Source: an uncultured Collinsella sp.
GTDB lineage: Bacteria; Actinomycetota; Coriobacteriia; Coriobacteriales; Coriobacteriaceae
Direction: 5' to 3'
DNA length: 64,000 bases
NCBI GenBank assembly: GCA_902464965.1
Contig: CABQLI010000003.1
Coordinates: 1-64,000, forward strand
Shown here piece by piece: positions 16,630 to 25,484 of this stretch. The position numbers and the translations under genes are program-made. Below the pieces are notes generated by a model. That model had not been told where the DNA came from. It did no database searches and worked only from the letters and a program-made list of their open reading frames with translations. Each line of letters starts with the position of its first letter. Within the stretch, counting starts at the first letter, position 1.

Positions 16630-18162
16630 GTGCTGCTTATCATCAGGGCTGACTACATTTTCAGTCGACTTGAAGAAGTATGCTCTGCAATATTTGCCGA
16701 CACCAGAATCCAATGCGTCTTTACAATACCTGAACCAAAATCAATAGTTGACAGGTCGCTCGATTTGTATTTGAAAGATGCCGGATGCATTTTGCTGCCA
16801 TGGGATATTGCTCAGACCAAAAAATTTGACCTAGCAATAGCAGCAAGTCCTAATGGCGATTTTGAAAAGATTGACGCAACACTTTTGCTATTTCAGCATG
16901 GACCCGCATTAGGTAAATCGGGGGCATACGACTCCACCCTAAAAGCCATAAATCGCTTAAAGACAAGAGAATATCCGACATATATTTGCGAGCCGACTTC
17001 AAAGAGTGAAATAACCGACTTACCAGCAAATATTAAAACCGTTTATGTGGGCGATCCCGTTTTTGACAAAATCCTATACTCGGAAAAATATAGAGAAGAA
17101 TACAGGGCTGCATTAAATTGCAATACCCAAAAGCTGGTAATAATCACTTCAACCTGGGGGCCAAATTCACTTTTATCAAATATAAGAACAATTGCAGAAG
17201 ATCTACTAAGGGAACTTCCATATACGGAATACAGAGTGGCGATGGTTCTTCATCCGTATATCTGGGCAGCACATGGCGAATGGCAAATAAAAACATGGTT
17301 TAAAAAGGAGTTGTACGCAGGGCTAAAAATCGTTCCACATGAAATAGGCTGGGAAGCTGCGATAATTGCCGCAGATATCGTAATTGGCGATTATGGATCA
17401 GTTACAAACTATGGTGCCTCAATAGGCAAACCGGTTTTAAGATACGAACCGAGCGAAGATAGCATCCCCAAGGGGATTGCCATAGTTGAGCATGCAAATA
17501 TTAATTCAATACCTATAAAGAACAGCTATAAGGCTCTAAAGGTAATTAGAGCCTTGGAAGCTGCGCCATTACAAACAAATCGCTTGGAGCCAACAGCTTT
17601 TGCAAACGTTGGACACTCATTAGAATCGATTCAACACTTGGCATATTCGATACTAGGAATAAAGGTTGGTAACAAAGCGCCGGAAAAAACTCTGGCGCAA
17701 CGACCGCGACCAATCCAGATAGATAATGAAATCTATCGAACCATAACGCTGGTAAAACAACAAAAAGGCGAGGCGATTCTTAACATAAAAGCATTTAAAA
17801 GTTCATCATTGGATTACAACTGGGTATTCGATGGCCCCAGAATCCAACTCATAGAAAAGGAGGCGATGCCTTCAATTAACTTAGCACCACCTGAAATAGT
17901 AGTCATAGACAATACTCTTTCGAGTAAATTCATAAGCCGTTTAATGGACACACAAAGCGATACAACCAAGCTAGTTTGTATAAATAAAGACTCTGAATGG
18001 ATAGCAATACTAAATAGAGTAAATCTGTTTAAGGTACAAACTGATTGTCCGAATAGCATATTGACCGCTCGAGCAATTTGGTACTTACTAAAACATAATA
18101 AGACGCGATGCATATTAGCGACAATCAATAATAGCCACTTTGTTTCCCTAACGAAAGGCTAA
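16630..18162 (+). CDS. GT-B/TagF-like protein, conflict-associated (frameshifted N-terminus)
   Basis: 510 residues as it stands, from a GTG at 16630. The intact form probably starts at 16551. Blocks TSTWGPNSLL (174-182), HPYIWAAHGEWQ (about 208) and DIVIGDYGSVTNYGASIGKP (about 249-268) resemble the C-terminal half of CDP-glycerol glycerophosphotransferases such as TagF (D-x-x-I-x-D-Y-S-S). Related long proteins occur in Streptomyces, often poorly annotated. No membrane helix. The gene is convergent with the STAND gene, their ends overlapping by 4 bases. A nucleotide-sugar or nucleotide-diphosphate substrate is plausible but unproven. Confidence 0.6.
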   Translation: MLLIIRADYIFSRLEEVCSAIFADTRIQCVFTIPEPKSIVDRSLDLYLKDAGCILLPWDIAQTKKFDLAIAASPNGDFEKIDATLLLFQHGPALGKSGAYDSTLKAINRLKTREYPTYICEPTSKSEITDLPANIKTVYVGDPVFDKILYSEKYREEYRAALNCNTQKLVIITSTWGPNSLLSNIRTIAEDLLRELPYTEYRVAMVLHPYIWAAHGEWQIKTWFKKELYAGLKIVPHEIGWEAAIIAADIVIGDYGSVTNYGASIGKPVLRYEPSEDSIPKGIAIVEHANINSIPIKNSYKALKVIRALEAAPLQTNRLEPTAFANVGHSLESIQHLAYSILGIKVGNKAPEKTLAQRPRPIQIDNEIYRTITLVKQQKGEAILNIKAFKSSSLDYNWVFDGPRIQLIEKEAMPSINLAPPEIVVIDNTLSSKFISRLMDTQSDTTKLVCINKDSEWIAILNRVNLFKVQTDCPNSILTARAIWYLLKHNKTRCILATINNSHFVSLTKG

Positions 18163-20249
18163 GAGCTCACAAGTTGGATTTTGCCTGCAACGATATTGCA
18201 TTGAGCGACATCTCCCAACTGAGAATAAATCTCACTGGATATAGAATATAAACGTACCGCCTCTTCCTTTTTATTCAAATCGAACTCAATGTCCCCTAAA
18301 AGCTGATAAGCATCCGCAAAAACTCCGCTCAATCCGCCACTCGAGCAAGTTTCCAAGCAGCTACGCGCTAATGAATTAGCATTCTTGAGCTCGCCAAGTT
18401 TAAATAGACAATGAGCGACAAGCAACTCGATCTTTGAACGCATATTAGGTTCCAGTTGGTTGGCTGAACTCAACTCCGATTGGACTCTGTCAAGGGCCGA
18501 TCGATAGTCGCCTTGTGCATAATAAGACTCCGCAATCGAGAAATTAGCGATAGCGATCCCGCGATAGTTTACGGGATCGCACTGCAGATACTCAGAAATT
18601 GCTGCCTCGTAGCAAGAGATTGCAAAATCAAAGTCTGCAATCCCCTCCCTTAATGTATGGCCCTTAAATTCCAGCAAAGAGCCTTTAAGTGTATGATTTG
18701 TTGAATCACCTGACAGCTCAATGGCAAGCGAAATTGAAGTCGATGATTTTTCATACATGCTTAACCGTAGCTGGCAGCGAGATAATAAGGCAAGCATCCT
18801 AGATGCTGCATCAGAACGATCTAAGTTAACAGCCGCACGATGCCCGAGCGAATATACGTGAAGACCTCGGCTGAAGAGCCCGTTGTCATAGATGAAAGTC
18901 CAACAGGAATCGGCTATAGAAAGCACCTCGGAATATAGTGAGAAATCGAAGGCCAAATCCAGGACAGAAAATAGTTCAAAACGAATTGAAAGAAAATAGT
19001 CTGCGGCATTTGATTGGTTAATCTCGGAAAATAAATCCGAGTCAAACAGAGAGCTAGAAGACACTCTTAACCGATTGGGGGTAAGCACATTATCAAGTGT
19101 GACGATTAGGGAACAGTAGTACCGGACTACTGACCGAACAACAGCTTTAAAAGAGATGGTATCTTTCGGATTATAGGTTTTTGCATAATTAGAAATCTGA
19201 CGATTCATCGAAATTAAAGGTCGTGAATCAAGGGAAGAACAAGACGCCATCCAAGCTGTTGACGAACGCTCGATGAGTGATTTTCCATGCAAAGCCGCTA
19301 CCGCGCCTTTCATGCTACTTATGCAAGTTAAGGATGAAAGTGCAATTGGCCCTCCGCCAAGACGACCAAGCAAGGAATATAAAATTGAAGAAGGATCATC
19401 AAAATGTGCGACCTCAAGATCCAAAGCACCCATCAAAGGCTCTAGTTCTGGATTTGATAGGCTTGTAACAATATCTTTAAGCGAATAGACATTGTCTCGT
19501 ATCAAATACGCAGCCCTGCTCAAAACAATAGGCAAACCGTCACAAACATAGATTAATTGATGGAATAAGGGGTCGTTTTCAAGAGAATCGAAATCGACAT
19601 GATCGCATTCCCTCAACTGATCCCTGAGATAGGAGACAGAGGTTACCGAATTGAAAGAATTAATTGGAATGCTCTTAAATCTATGTAAATAAGATGCGCA
19701 GGCTTCTCTACAATTACCGGCAGATAAAATTAAGCATTCATCTGAGTTCAAAACTAGGGAATCAATATCAAGTGAATCGGAAACGTTGTCTAGGACAAGT
19801 AGAATTTTCTTCTCAAACGTGACTGATCTAAAGAGACTTTTTATATCAGATAGATTGGAAGCGCTTTTTATCGTTAATGATCGAATGACAAATTTATAGA
19901 GCTCGTCGATATTAAGGGATCCATCAAGAGATCGATAGTCATTCAAATCAACAAAGATATGACCGTCCGAAAAACGATCAGCAAGCTCATTGGCATATTT
20001 GGTTAAGCAGTATGTTTTGCCGACTCCAGGAGCACCGTAAAAAAGAAATATTCGCTTTCCGGAATTAAGACTATACAAGAGAGAATTCCGAATATCAATT
20101 CGATCAAATAAATCAGGAGCAAGTGGTAACTGATGAGGAATGGGGTTTACAGCGCAATCTTGCGTATGAACAATATTCTGTGTAATAGATACCTGAGAAT
20201 ATGAACCGATTACATTGTTTGAAACAACATTCGAACCATCAATATCCAC
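18159..20249 (-). CDS. STAND (NB-ARC-like) NTPase with TPR sensor region
   Basis: 696 residues, GTG at 20249 after AAGGTGG. Residues 1-35 are an Asn/Ser/Val-rich beta-type stretch like the tail of the 121-residue protein. Then Walker A GAPGVGKT (72-79), Walker B ILLVLDN (149-155), a CDGLP box (236-240) typical of AP-ATPases, a winged-helix region, and from about 450 a series of TPR-like helices (for example RGIAIANFSIAESYYAQGDY). Such proteins sense infection or ligands and oligomerise. No effector domain is visible in cis, so the effector may be a neighbour. A 59-residue gene lies 14 bases upstream. Confidence 0.8.
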   Translation of the reverse strand: MDIDGSNVVSNNVIGSYSQVSITQNIVHTQDCAVNPIPHQLPLAPDLFDRIDIRNSLLYSLNSGKRIFLFYGAPGVGKTYCLTKYANELADRFSDGHIFVDLNDYRSLDGSLNIDELYKFVIRSLTIKSASNLSDIKSLFRSVTFEKKILLVLDNVSDSLDIDSLVLNSDECLILSAGNCREACASYLHRFKSIPINSFNSVTSVSYLRDQLRECDHVDFDSLENDPLFHQLIYVCDGLPIVLSRAAYLIRDNVYSLKDIVTSLSNPELEPLMGALDLEVAHFDDPSSILYSLLGRLGGGPIALSSLTCISSMKGAVAALHGKSLIERSSTAWMASCSSLDSRPLISMNRQISNYAKTYNPKDTISFKAVVRSVVRYYCSLIVTLDNVLTPNRLRVSSSSLFDSDLFSEINQSNAADYFLSIRFELFSVLDLAFDFSLYSEVLSIADSCWTFIYDNGLFSRGLHVYSLGHRAAVNLDRSDAASRMLALLSRCQLRLSMYEKSSTSISLAIELSGDSTNHTLKGSLLEFKGHTLREGIADFDFAISCYEAAISEYLQCDPVNYRGIAIANFSIAESYYAQGDYRSALDRVQSELSSANQLEPNMRSKIELLVAHCLFKLGELKNANSLARSCLETCSSGGLSGVFADAYQLLGDIEFDLNKKEEAVRLYSISSEIYSQLGDVAQCNIVAGKIQLVSS

Positions 20250-20263
20250 AAAGACCCACCTTA

Positions 20264-20443
20264 TTAATAATCAACATGCAGCACATTATAGACCTGGGCG
20301 AATCTTAGTAATAAAATCCGCTGCTCAGGCTGAGCGACGAGTAGGTCGTGTCTGTCGGTCTCAAGAGCGCGTTCAATCGCCTTGCGAAATTCGTTAGCAA
20401 GGAACCGCACGAGTTCCGTCTGGCTATCAAAGTTGCCGCTCAA
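20264..20443 (-). CDS. 59-residue protein upstream of the STAND gene
   Basis: A short gene on the minus strand: TTG at 20443 with AGGAAG 6 bases upstream, 59 codons, then TAATAA. The product is charged, mainly helical (TELVRFLANEFRKAIERALE) and soluble. The stop is 14 bases before the STAND start, and the STAND ribosome site follows directly, so the two are probably one operon. I know no family. It may be an adaptor or regulator of the STAND protein; confidence comes from ribosome site, spacing and composition. Confidence 0.5.
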   Translation of the reverse strand: MSGNFDSQTELVRFLANEFRKAIERALETDRHDLLVAQPEQRILLLRFAQVYNVLHVDY

Positions 20444-20557
20444 TATATGCTTCCTTTAATGCAGACAAGGGCTATTATCAGTATCATATGATTAATACAC
20501 ACGCTATTACAGTGCCCATGTTTTGAATTTGGACAGAAGAGCTATGCAGCAATAAAT

Positions 20558-20636
20558 TTCTACCAGGCTAGATAACATGTGATGATTCGGATGCCTTGCG
20601 GCCTCGAATCATCACATGTTATCTAGCCTGGTAGAA
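20558..20636. repeat. Perfect 32-bp inverted repeat with 15-base loop
   Basis: Arms 20558-20589 and 20605-20636 are exact reverse complements. It stands between the 59-residue gene and gene debris. It could be a strong bidirectional terminator, a palindromic mobile repeat, or a regulatory hairpin. No T-tract follows. Confidence 0.8.
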
Positions 20637-20658
20637 CAAAGATAGCAAAATAGTAGCG

Positions 20659-20841
20659 CTAAAAGTATCTCTTTTGATATGTATAGACATCGCGATTAAA
20701 CTGCTCAGATGTCTCGAGGAAAGGAGCGCGTTTTTCTAGAATAGCGCTGTCGATGTGGCGATTTAGTAGAGATAGAGCCACTCCAGCAAGGGCGCCTTCT
20801 GAATCGCCAAGAGATACTCCGAATCCCCAAGAAAGAATCAA
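20659..20841 (-). pseudogene. Gene debris (C-terminal-like fragment)
   Basis: About 60 codons of protein-like frame on minus. A second short minus frame (about 20885-20995, including KFASIAEDGFKDQVHVINQM) precedes it in a different frame. Neither has a good start site or a recognisable domain. They sit immediately downstream of the decayed gene at 21007-21817 and may be part of the same wreckage. Confidence 0.3.
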
Positions 20842-21006
20842 GAAGGGGCTTCGCCTCTAAGACAGTCGAGAGAAAAACGCTGCAGTTTATGGGACAATTT
20901 TTTCAGTGGCGATTGCTTCAGCGAGCATTTGGTTGATGACGTGTACCTGGTCTTTAAATCCGTCTTCTGCAATAGAAGCGAATTTTGCAGGTCCGCAAGA
21001 AACTTT

Positions 21007-21817
21007 TTACCTTATTTTTAGAACGATGTTGCTGAGAAAAGCAAGTTCATCAAGAGAAATATCTTGAGGTAAAGATACCATCGCCTCATATGAAAGTGCC
21101 ATCGGTTGGGGGACACCACCATATCGCTCAGGATTTTCCAAAAGCAATGGCACCGATAAACCGCTACTGCGCAGTTCATTAGAAACTGAAATGGGAAATC
21201 CCTGATGCATCGTGGACATATTTCTGCAGGCGTAGTGTAGTACCTAAGAGCCGCCCATTTTGAGATAAGCTCGCTATGTTCAATGCCATTGTCTCTTGCG
21301 GCGTTTTCGAACTTGCTTCGACTGCCCTCAAGCGACAATAATTCATTCTTCAATAACCTAAGCCGAAGAGGTGAAACCCCTTCGGCTGAAAGACGCTTAA
21401 ATAGCAATCCACCTTCTGAAATGTCTCGTATTAATGAAGCCTTATATATATCGCTTTGACCATATGAGTCAAATGAATAGATTGTTGAAGCATGCTCATC
21501 GAGGAACTTCGCGTGTTTAAGTTGCTCCGGGTTTGGAATTTCAATGTTGCTGACATAGTCAGTGAAGGATAAGTACCCCTCCCTGAGATCCGGAACAATT
21601 ACTCCTTCTTCTAAAAGTGGGGTCAGGGTCTTAACTACATCAAATGCCGATCCCGCAGATAACAAGTACCGGCTAGGGATAACAACTCGTTTTGCATATA
21701 AAGTTTGGGTTGTTGCAGTGCAGGTATATTCGAACTTAATACATAGTCCCCATCCTGATCTTCAGAGAGAAATGTGTAGTTGTCGCGTCTATTGAAACCA
21801 GTATATGGCTACTTCAT
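21007..21817 (-). pseudogene. Decayed gene of unknown family (nonsense plus frameshifts)
   Basis: Reading the minus strand from ATG at 21817, the third codon is TAG. The frame then encodes RDNYTFLSEDQDGDYVLS to about 21700, where it must shift to enter the frame with RVVIPSRYLLSAGSAFDV and run to about 21245. A second shift is needed to reach NMSTMHQGFPISVSNELR and the TAA at 21007. Joined, it gives about 265 residues of a soluble helical protein. I recall similar Streptomyces hypothetical proteins but no function. At least three lesions make loss of function likely. Confidence 0.6.
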
Positions 21818-21868
21818 CGCGATGGACTCATCTTCGAACACTCCAATCTCACCAATGCAGCATTCAAT

Positions 21869-22642
21869 TTAATCAGCCTTTTCGTAAACTTTGCCGATTA
21901 ACTCGTCAATCGCCCCGTCTCTTTCATTTGCTAGTTTTGTTGGTTTATGCCAAAAATGATAAGCAACCGCACCTATGCCCAATATGCCAGCCAGTATGCA
22001 AATGAACCAGGCAATACTCTTGATCGCGTTGGACGACAAGAACAGCGCATCATGAAAGTTCGAGGTCAAAAGGGTGAGAAACAATGTTCCCGAAATGGAG
22101 AACAGCACAGGATATAAATCCCCAAATGACCAAGCACAAGCGGCCTTCATGGCTCGCTCATAGCAACCCTGCATCAATAACCTGAGATTCGCCTCAGTCA
22201 TACTTATATCAGTATCCGAAACTGCTACAGACGATGATCTTTTCTCCGCCATGGGCGCTATGGCGGCCTTCCTGTTGACAGTGTCTTTATCATCGTCCTC
22301 AAGCTGCAAGTTCTTTTCTTTTGAATTGACGTCAGAGGACAGTTGTCCGCAATTAAGAATGAGCAGCAAGATGGCCTTGGAACAATCTTCTATTGAGTCG
22401 CCACCCGAGCTGCGTTGCGTCAATAAATGAGCAATCGATTCTCCATCAAGGCGACTTGCCGACCAATCAGGGTCAATCCCTATGTTCAGAAGCAGCTCAC
22501 GAACATCATGTTGATCGAGCTTCCGTGAAAGGCTTCGGATATTGCCAAAAAGACGGATAGCGTAGTCAAATATGCTATCTTCATGCTGAGGCAACAGCGA
22601 GTATAGTTCTTGTTTTGAGTTTTTCATTCCGGTAAGTTTCAA
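21869..22642 (-). CDS. Two-helix membrane protein of unknown function
   Basis: About 257 residues, TTG at 22642 or ATG at 22627 (neither has a strong ribosome site). Residues 1-100 are helical with a death-like/effector-associated look (DYAIRLFGNIRSLSRKLDQHDVRELLLNIGI). An acidic linker follows. Two transmembrane helices lie at about 175-193 and 209-231, with a short charged tail. It starts 6 bases after the 185-residue gene, so the two form an operon. A soluble sensor domain joined to a paired membrane helix is the layout of many membrane-disrupting defence effectors, but this is inference. Confidence 0.6.
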   Translation of the reverse strand: MKLTGMKNSKQELYSLLPQHEDSIFDYAIRLFGNIRSLSRKLDQHDVRELLLNIGIDPDWSASRLDGESIAHLLTQRSSGGDSIEDCSKAILLLILNCGQLSSDVNSKEKNLQLEDDDKDTVNRKAAIAPMAEKRSSSVAVSDTDISMTEANLRLLMQGCYERAMKAACAWSFGDLYPVLFSISGTLFLTLLTSNFHDALFLSSNAIKSIAWFICILAGILGIGAVAYHFWHKPTKLANERDGAIDELIGKVYEKAD

Positions 22643-22648
22643 ATCTTA

Positions 22649-23194
22649 TTACTGAAGATTTGCAAGAACAAAATCTGCAAGAGAACTCCTAGCTCGATCG
22701 ACCCGACCAAAGCCATCATCAACACCCACGAAATCGATAATCTCCTCCAAGACCACGGACGCCTTGAATACAAGCTTGTTACTGCTCGTGATGGGCGCCT
22801 TTTCGTAAGTAAGCCTAACTTTGCAGTCGACAATACAGTTCTCCGGACCTTTGTTGCTACACGCAATGTCTAATAGACTATTGGCGACATCGCCGCAGGC
22901 AAATAAATCCACATCCCCGTTCTCGCTGATAAGGCCAGGTCCGCCGATAATCGAAACTTCAACTGAAACAGTATCCCCAACCGTCAATCCCAGCGAAACA
23001 ACCAACTCGTCTTTGAGCGTCCAACCACAAAACTTATTCCTCAGCATTAGTCTGACTTTAGTTTCACGATCTTTATATCTGTCCGGAAGAAGAAGAAACT
23101 TTTCGCAGAGTTTTGCTCCCTCCTCCAATTCCTCATCAACCTCATAAAGGTTGTTTCTTTCCGGCAACTCTATGAAAGCCTGTTCCTCGCTCAT
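22649..23194 (-). CDS. Soluble protein of unknown family, partner of the membrane protein
   Basis: 181 residues from ATG 23194, which has GGAG at 6 bases; a TTG at 23206 is in frame but poorer. The protein is acidic and beta-rich (KDELVVSLGLTVGDTVSVEVSIIGGPG), without membrane segments or known catalytic motifs. It is co-oriented with the two-helix membrane protein 6 bases downstream and lies about 95 bases from the capsule cluster end. No family recognised. Confidence 0.6.
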   Translation of the reverse strand: MSEEQAFIELPERNNLYEVDEELEEGAKLCEKFLLLPDRYKDRETKVRLMLRNKFCGWTLKDELVVSLGLTVGDTVSVEVSIIGGPGLISENGDVDLFACGDVANSLLDIACSNKGPENCIVDCKVRLTYEKAPITSSNKLVFKASVVLEEIIDFVGVDDGFGRVDRARSSLADFVLANLQ

Positions 23195-23289
23195 TGGCTT
23201 CTCCAATCAAAAATCTACATCCTTCCCGTCACCCGTATTGGTTAAAGATGGGAATATCCTGTCAAGTTATACGATCCGCATGAAAGAAC

Positions 23290-24393
23290 TCAGCATAATC
23301 CTCTTACTAGTGCGTCTGAAATTCGCTCGCTAGCATGGCCGTCACCGTAGGGATTCGATGCATGGCTCATAGACTCGTACTCAGTCTCGTCAGAGAGAAG
23401 ACGGCTGAACTCGCGGTAGATGACGTCCTCCTCGGTGCCGACGAGCTTCAGCGTGCCGGCGGCCACGCCCTCGGGGCGCTCCGTGGTGTCGCGCATGACG
23501 AGCACCGGCTTGCCCAGACTCGGGGCCTCCTCCTGGATGCCGCCCGAGTCGGTGAGGATGAGGTGGCTGGCGGCCATGAAGTTGTGGAAGTCGAGCACCT
23601 CGAGCGGGTCGATGATGTGAAGGCGGTCGAAGCCGTCGAGCTCCTCGTGGGCGGCCTTGCGGACGAGCGGGTTCATATGGATGGGGTAGATCGCCTTGGT
23701 GTCAGGGTGCTCCTCCATCACGCGGCGGATGGCGCGGAACATGCGGTGCATGGGCTCGCCCAGGTTCTCGCGGCGGTGCGCCGTGATGAGGATGAGGCGG
23801 GAGCCCTCGGCCCACTCGAGCTCGGGATGGGAGTAGCCATCGCGCACGGTGGTGCGCAGGGCGTCGATGCCGGTGTTGCCGGTGACCCAGATCTTGGACT
23901 CGGGCTTGCCCTCGTCGAGCAGGTTCTGCTTGCTCGCCTCCGTGGGAGCGAAATAGTACTCGCTAACGATGTCGACCGCCTGGCGGTTGAACTCCTCCGG
24001 CCAGGGGCTGTAGATGTCGTGCGTGCGCAGGCCGGCCTCCACATGGCCCACGGGGATCTGCAGGTAGAAGCAGGCAAGCGCCGCGGCGAAGCTAGTCGTT
24101 GTGTCTCCATGGACCAGGACGACGTCGGGCCTCTCGTCCTCGAGGACGGCTTTGAGCTTAAGCAGCACGTCGCACGTCACGTCGAACAGCGTCTGGCCCG
24201 GCTTCATGATCGCCAGGTCGTGGTCGGGCGTAACGTCGAAGACGCGCAGCACCTGGTCGAGCATCTCACGGTGCTGGCCGGTCACGGTGACGACAGTCTC
24301 GAACTCATCCCTGCGCGCCTTCAGCTCGTTGACGAGCGGGCACATCTTGATGGCCTCCGGGCGGGTGCCGAAGACGAGCATCACTTTCTTCAT
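23290..24393 (-). CDS. wecB: UDP-N-acetylglucosamine 2-epimerase (non-hydrolysing)
   Basis: 367 residues, ATG at 24393 with AAGG upstream. MLVFGTRPEAIKM at the N-terminus, VTGQHREMLDQ, VHGDTTTSFA, HVEAGLRTH and LTDSGGIQEEAPSLGKPVL are the signatures of WecB/MnaA. It interconverts UDP-GlcNAc and UDP-ManNAc for surface polysaccharide or teichoic acid. It is GC-rich, like host genes, unlike its upstream neighbours. It is the last gene of the capsule operon. Confidence 0.95.
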   Translation of the reverse strand: MKKVMLVFGTRPEAIKMCPLVNELKARRDEFETVVTVTGQHREMLDQVLRVFDVTPDHDLAIMKPGQTLFDVTCDVLLKLKAVLEDERPDVVLVHGDTTTSFAAALACFYLQIPVGHVEAGLRTHDIYSPWPEEFNRQAVDIVSEYYFAPTEASKQNLLDEGKPESKIWVTGNTGIDALRTTVRDGYSHPELEWAEGSRLILITAHRRENLGEPMHRMFRAIRRVMEEHPDTKAIYPIHMNPLVRKAAHEELDGFDRLHIIDPLEVLDFHNFMAASHLILTDSGGIQEEAPSLGKPVLVMRDTTERPEGVAAGTLKLVGTEEDVIYREFSRLLSDETEYESMSHASNPYGDGHASERISDALVRGLC

Positions 24394-24496
24394 AAGTAAT
24401 AACCTTTCTGCAAATTTACTAAGATGCACTGTTTCAAATAAGCAGGGAGATGATTCGGTATTAAAAACAATGAAAATAGCCTTTGTTTCCCTTGGC

Positions 24497-25420
24497 TTAT
24501 TTGGGCTCGTTCCATAATTCGCCAAGCTTAAAATCATATTCATCGGGATATATACATTCGTACCCGCTGCCGTTGGTGAATGTCATTTCACCAAAATATA
24601 CTCGCCCATTGATGTCATAGAAATCCACTCGAACATGTGGAAATCCGGCACTTAAGATTTGAGCGCACTTTTTCATTTCGTCAAAGCAATCAGGTTTAGG
24701 GGGTAAGTTAGTAGGGAGGCCATAGTTCAGCTGGTTCCACTCTACAAGCCGCCAATCTAAATCAAAGACCGCTCGCCTATGATTAACCTGTCTATCGCAG
24801 TCTACCCAAACGAATTTAGGGGCACCGTCGAAACATAGGAACTTGTAATCATTTAGTTCATCGGTCTTGGCATCTTTCATATACTTTTCAGCAATTACCA
24901 TTGGCTTAATGTAAAGATACTGCTTCTCAAAAGTCAACCATCCGTAGCGCATCTTCATCCAACGACTAAGCGTCTTCTTAGCCAGCGTAAGGTTTAACTT
25001 ACTTCGGTCGGGAACAATGAGATTAGTTCCCGAAGCATTATTCGTTTTAAGTACGAAAGACTGCGGAAGAGCATCCCAGTCGATATCGTCAACACTTTCC
25101 CAAGCACCGATCAATGGAATAAGGTATTCGGGTCCCAACTTATCAGAAACCCATTCCCTTACAGCAAACTTATCAGAAAGGAGAGCCATATTATGATCTA
25201 AACCGAACATCTTTCGCCATTGGATTTTCTCCGTATAGCGCCTTGGATTCCCGAAATTCAAATCATGCCCGGTTTTTTCTTTGTAAAGGCTAGCAACCTG
25301 TTTAAGCTGCTCATCATCACTCATTCTTGAGTGAGCCTTGATTACTCGAATGCGGTTCTTATACTGAAGCCAGGCGTAAAAATTCGGGCAGTATTGATTC
25401 AAAAAGCTTTTTACATTCAT
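24497..25420 (-). CDS. TupA-like ATP-grasp protein
   Basis: 307 residues. NPRRYTEKIQWRKMF, LSDKFAVREWV, FVLKTNNASGTN and the C-terminal HVRVDFYDINGRVYFGEMTFTNGSG are conserved in the TupA-type ATP-grasp family found in teichuronopeptide and capsule loci, thought to form amide or ester links using ATP. ATG at 25420, after GAGGATGG. AT-rich, within the variable interior of the cluster. Exact substrate unknown. Confidence 0.85.
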   Translation of the reverse strand: MNVKSFLNQYCPNFYAWLQYKNRIRVIKAHSRMSDDEQLKQVASLYKEKTGHDLNFGNPRRYTEKIQWRKMFGLDHNMALLSDKFAVREWVSDKLGPEYLIPLIGAWESVDDIDWDALPQSFVLKTNNASGTNLIVPDRSKLNLTLAKKTLSRWMKMRYGWLTFEKQYLYIKPMVIAEKYMKDAKTDELNDYKFLCFDGAPKFVWVDCDRQVNHRRAVFDLDWRLVEWNQLNYGLPTNLPPKPDCFDEMKKCAQILSAGFPHVRVDFYDINGRVYFGEMTFTNGSGYECIYPDEYDFKLGELWNEPK

Positions 25421-25484
25421 TTAGCCATCCATCCTCGAAAAATTATAAATAGAAGCTGAACTATTGGTTACAAGATAAAGGCAG

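Noticed and set aside
20215..20397. 60-codon plus frame
   Set aside because: Opposite the better supported 59-residue minus gene, which has a ribosome site.
1..23200. Whole left region as a prophage
   Set aside because: No integrase, terminase, capsid or tail genes; the content is defence and toxin-antitoxin genes.
23335..24399. 354-codon plus frame opposite wecB
   Set aside because: Antisense shadow of the GC-rich epimerase gene.
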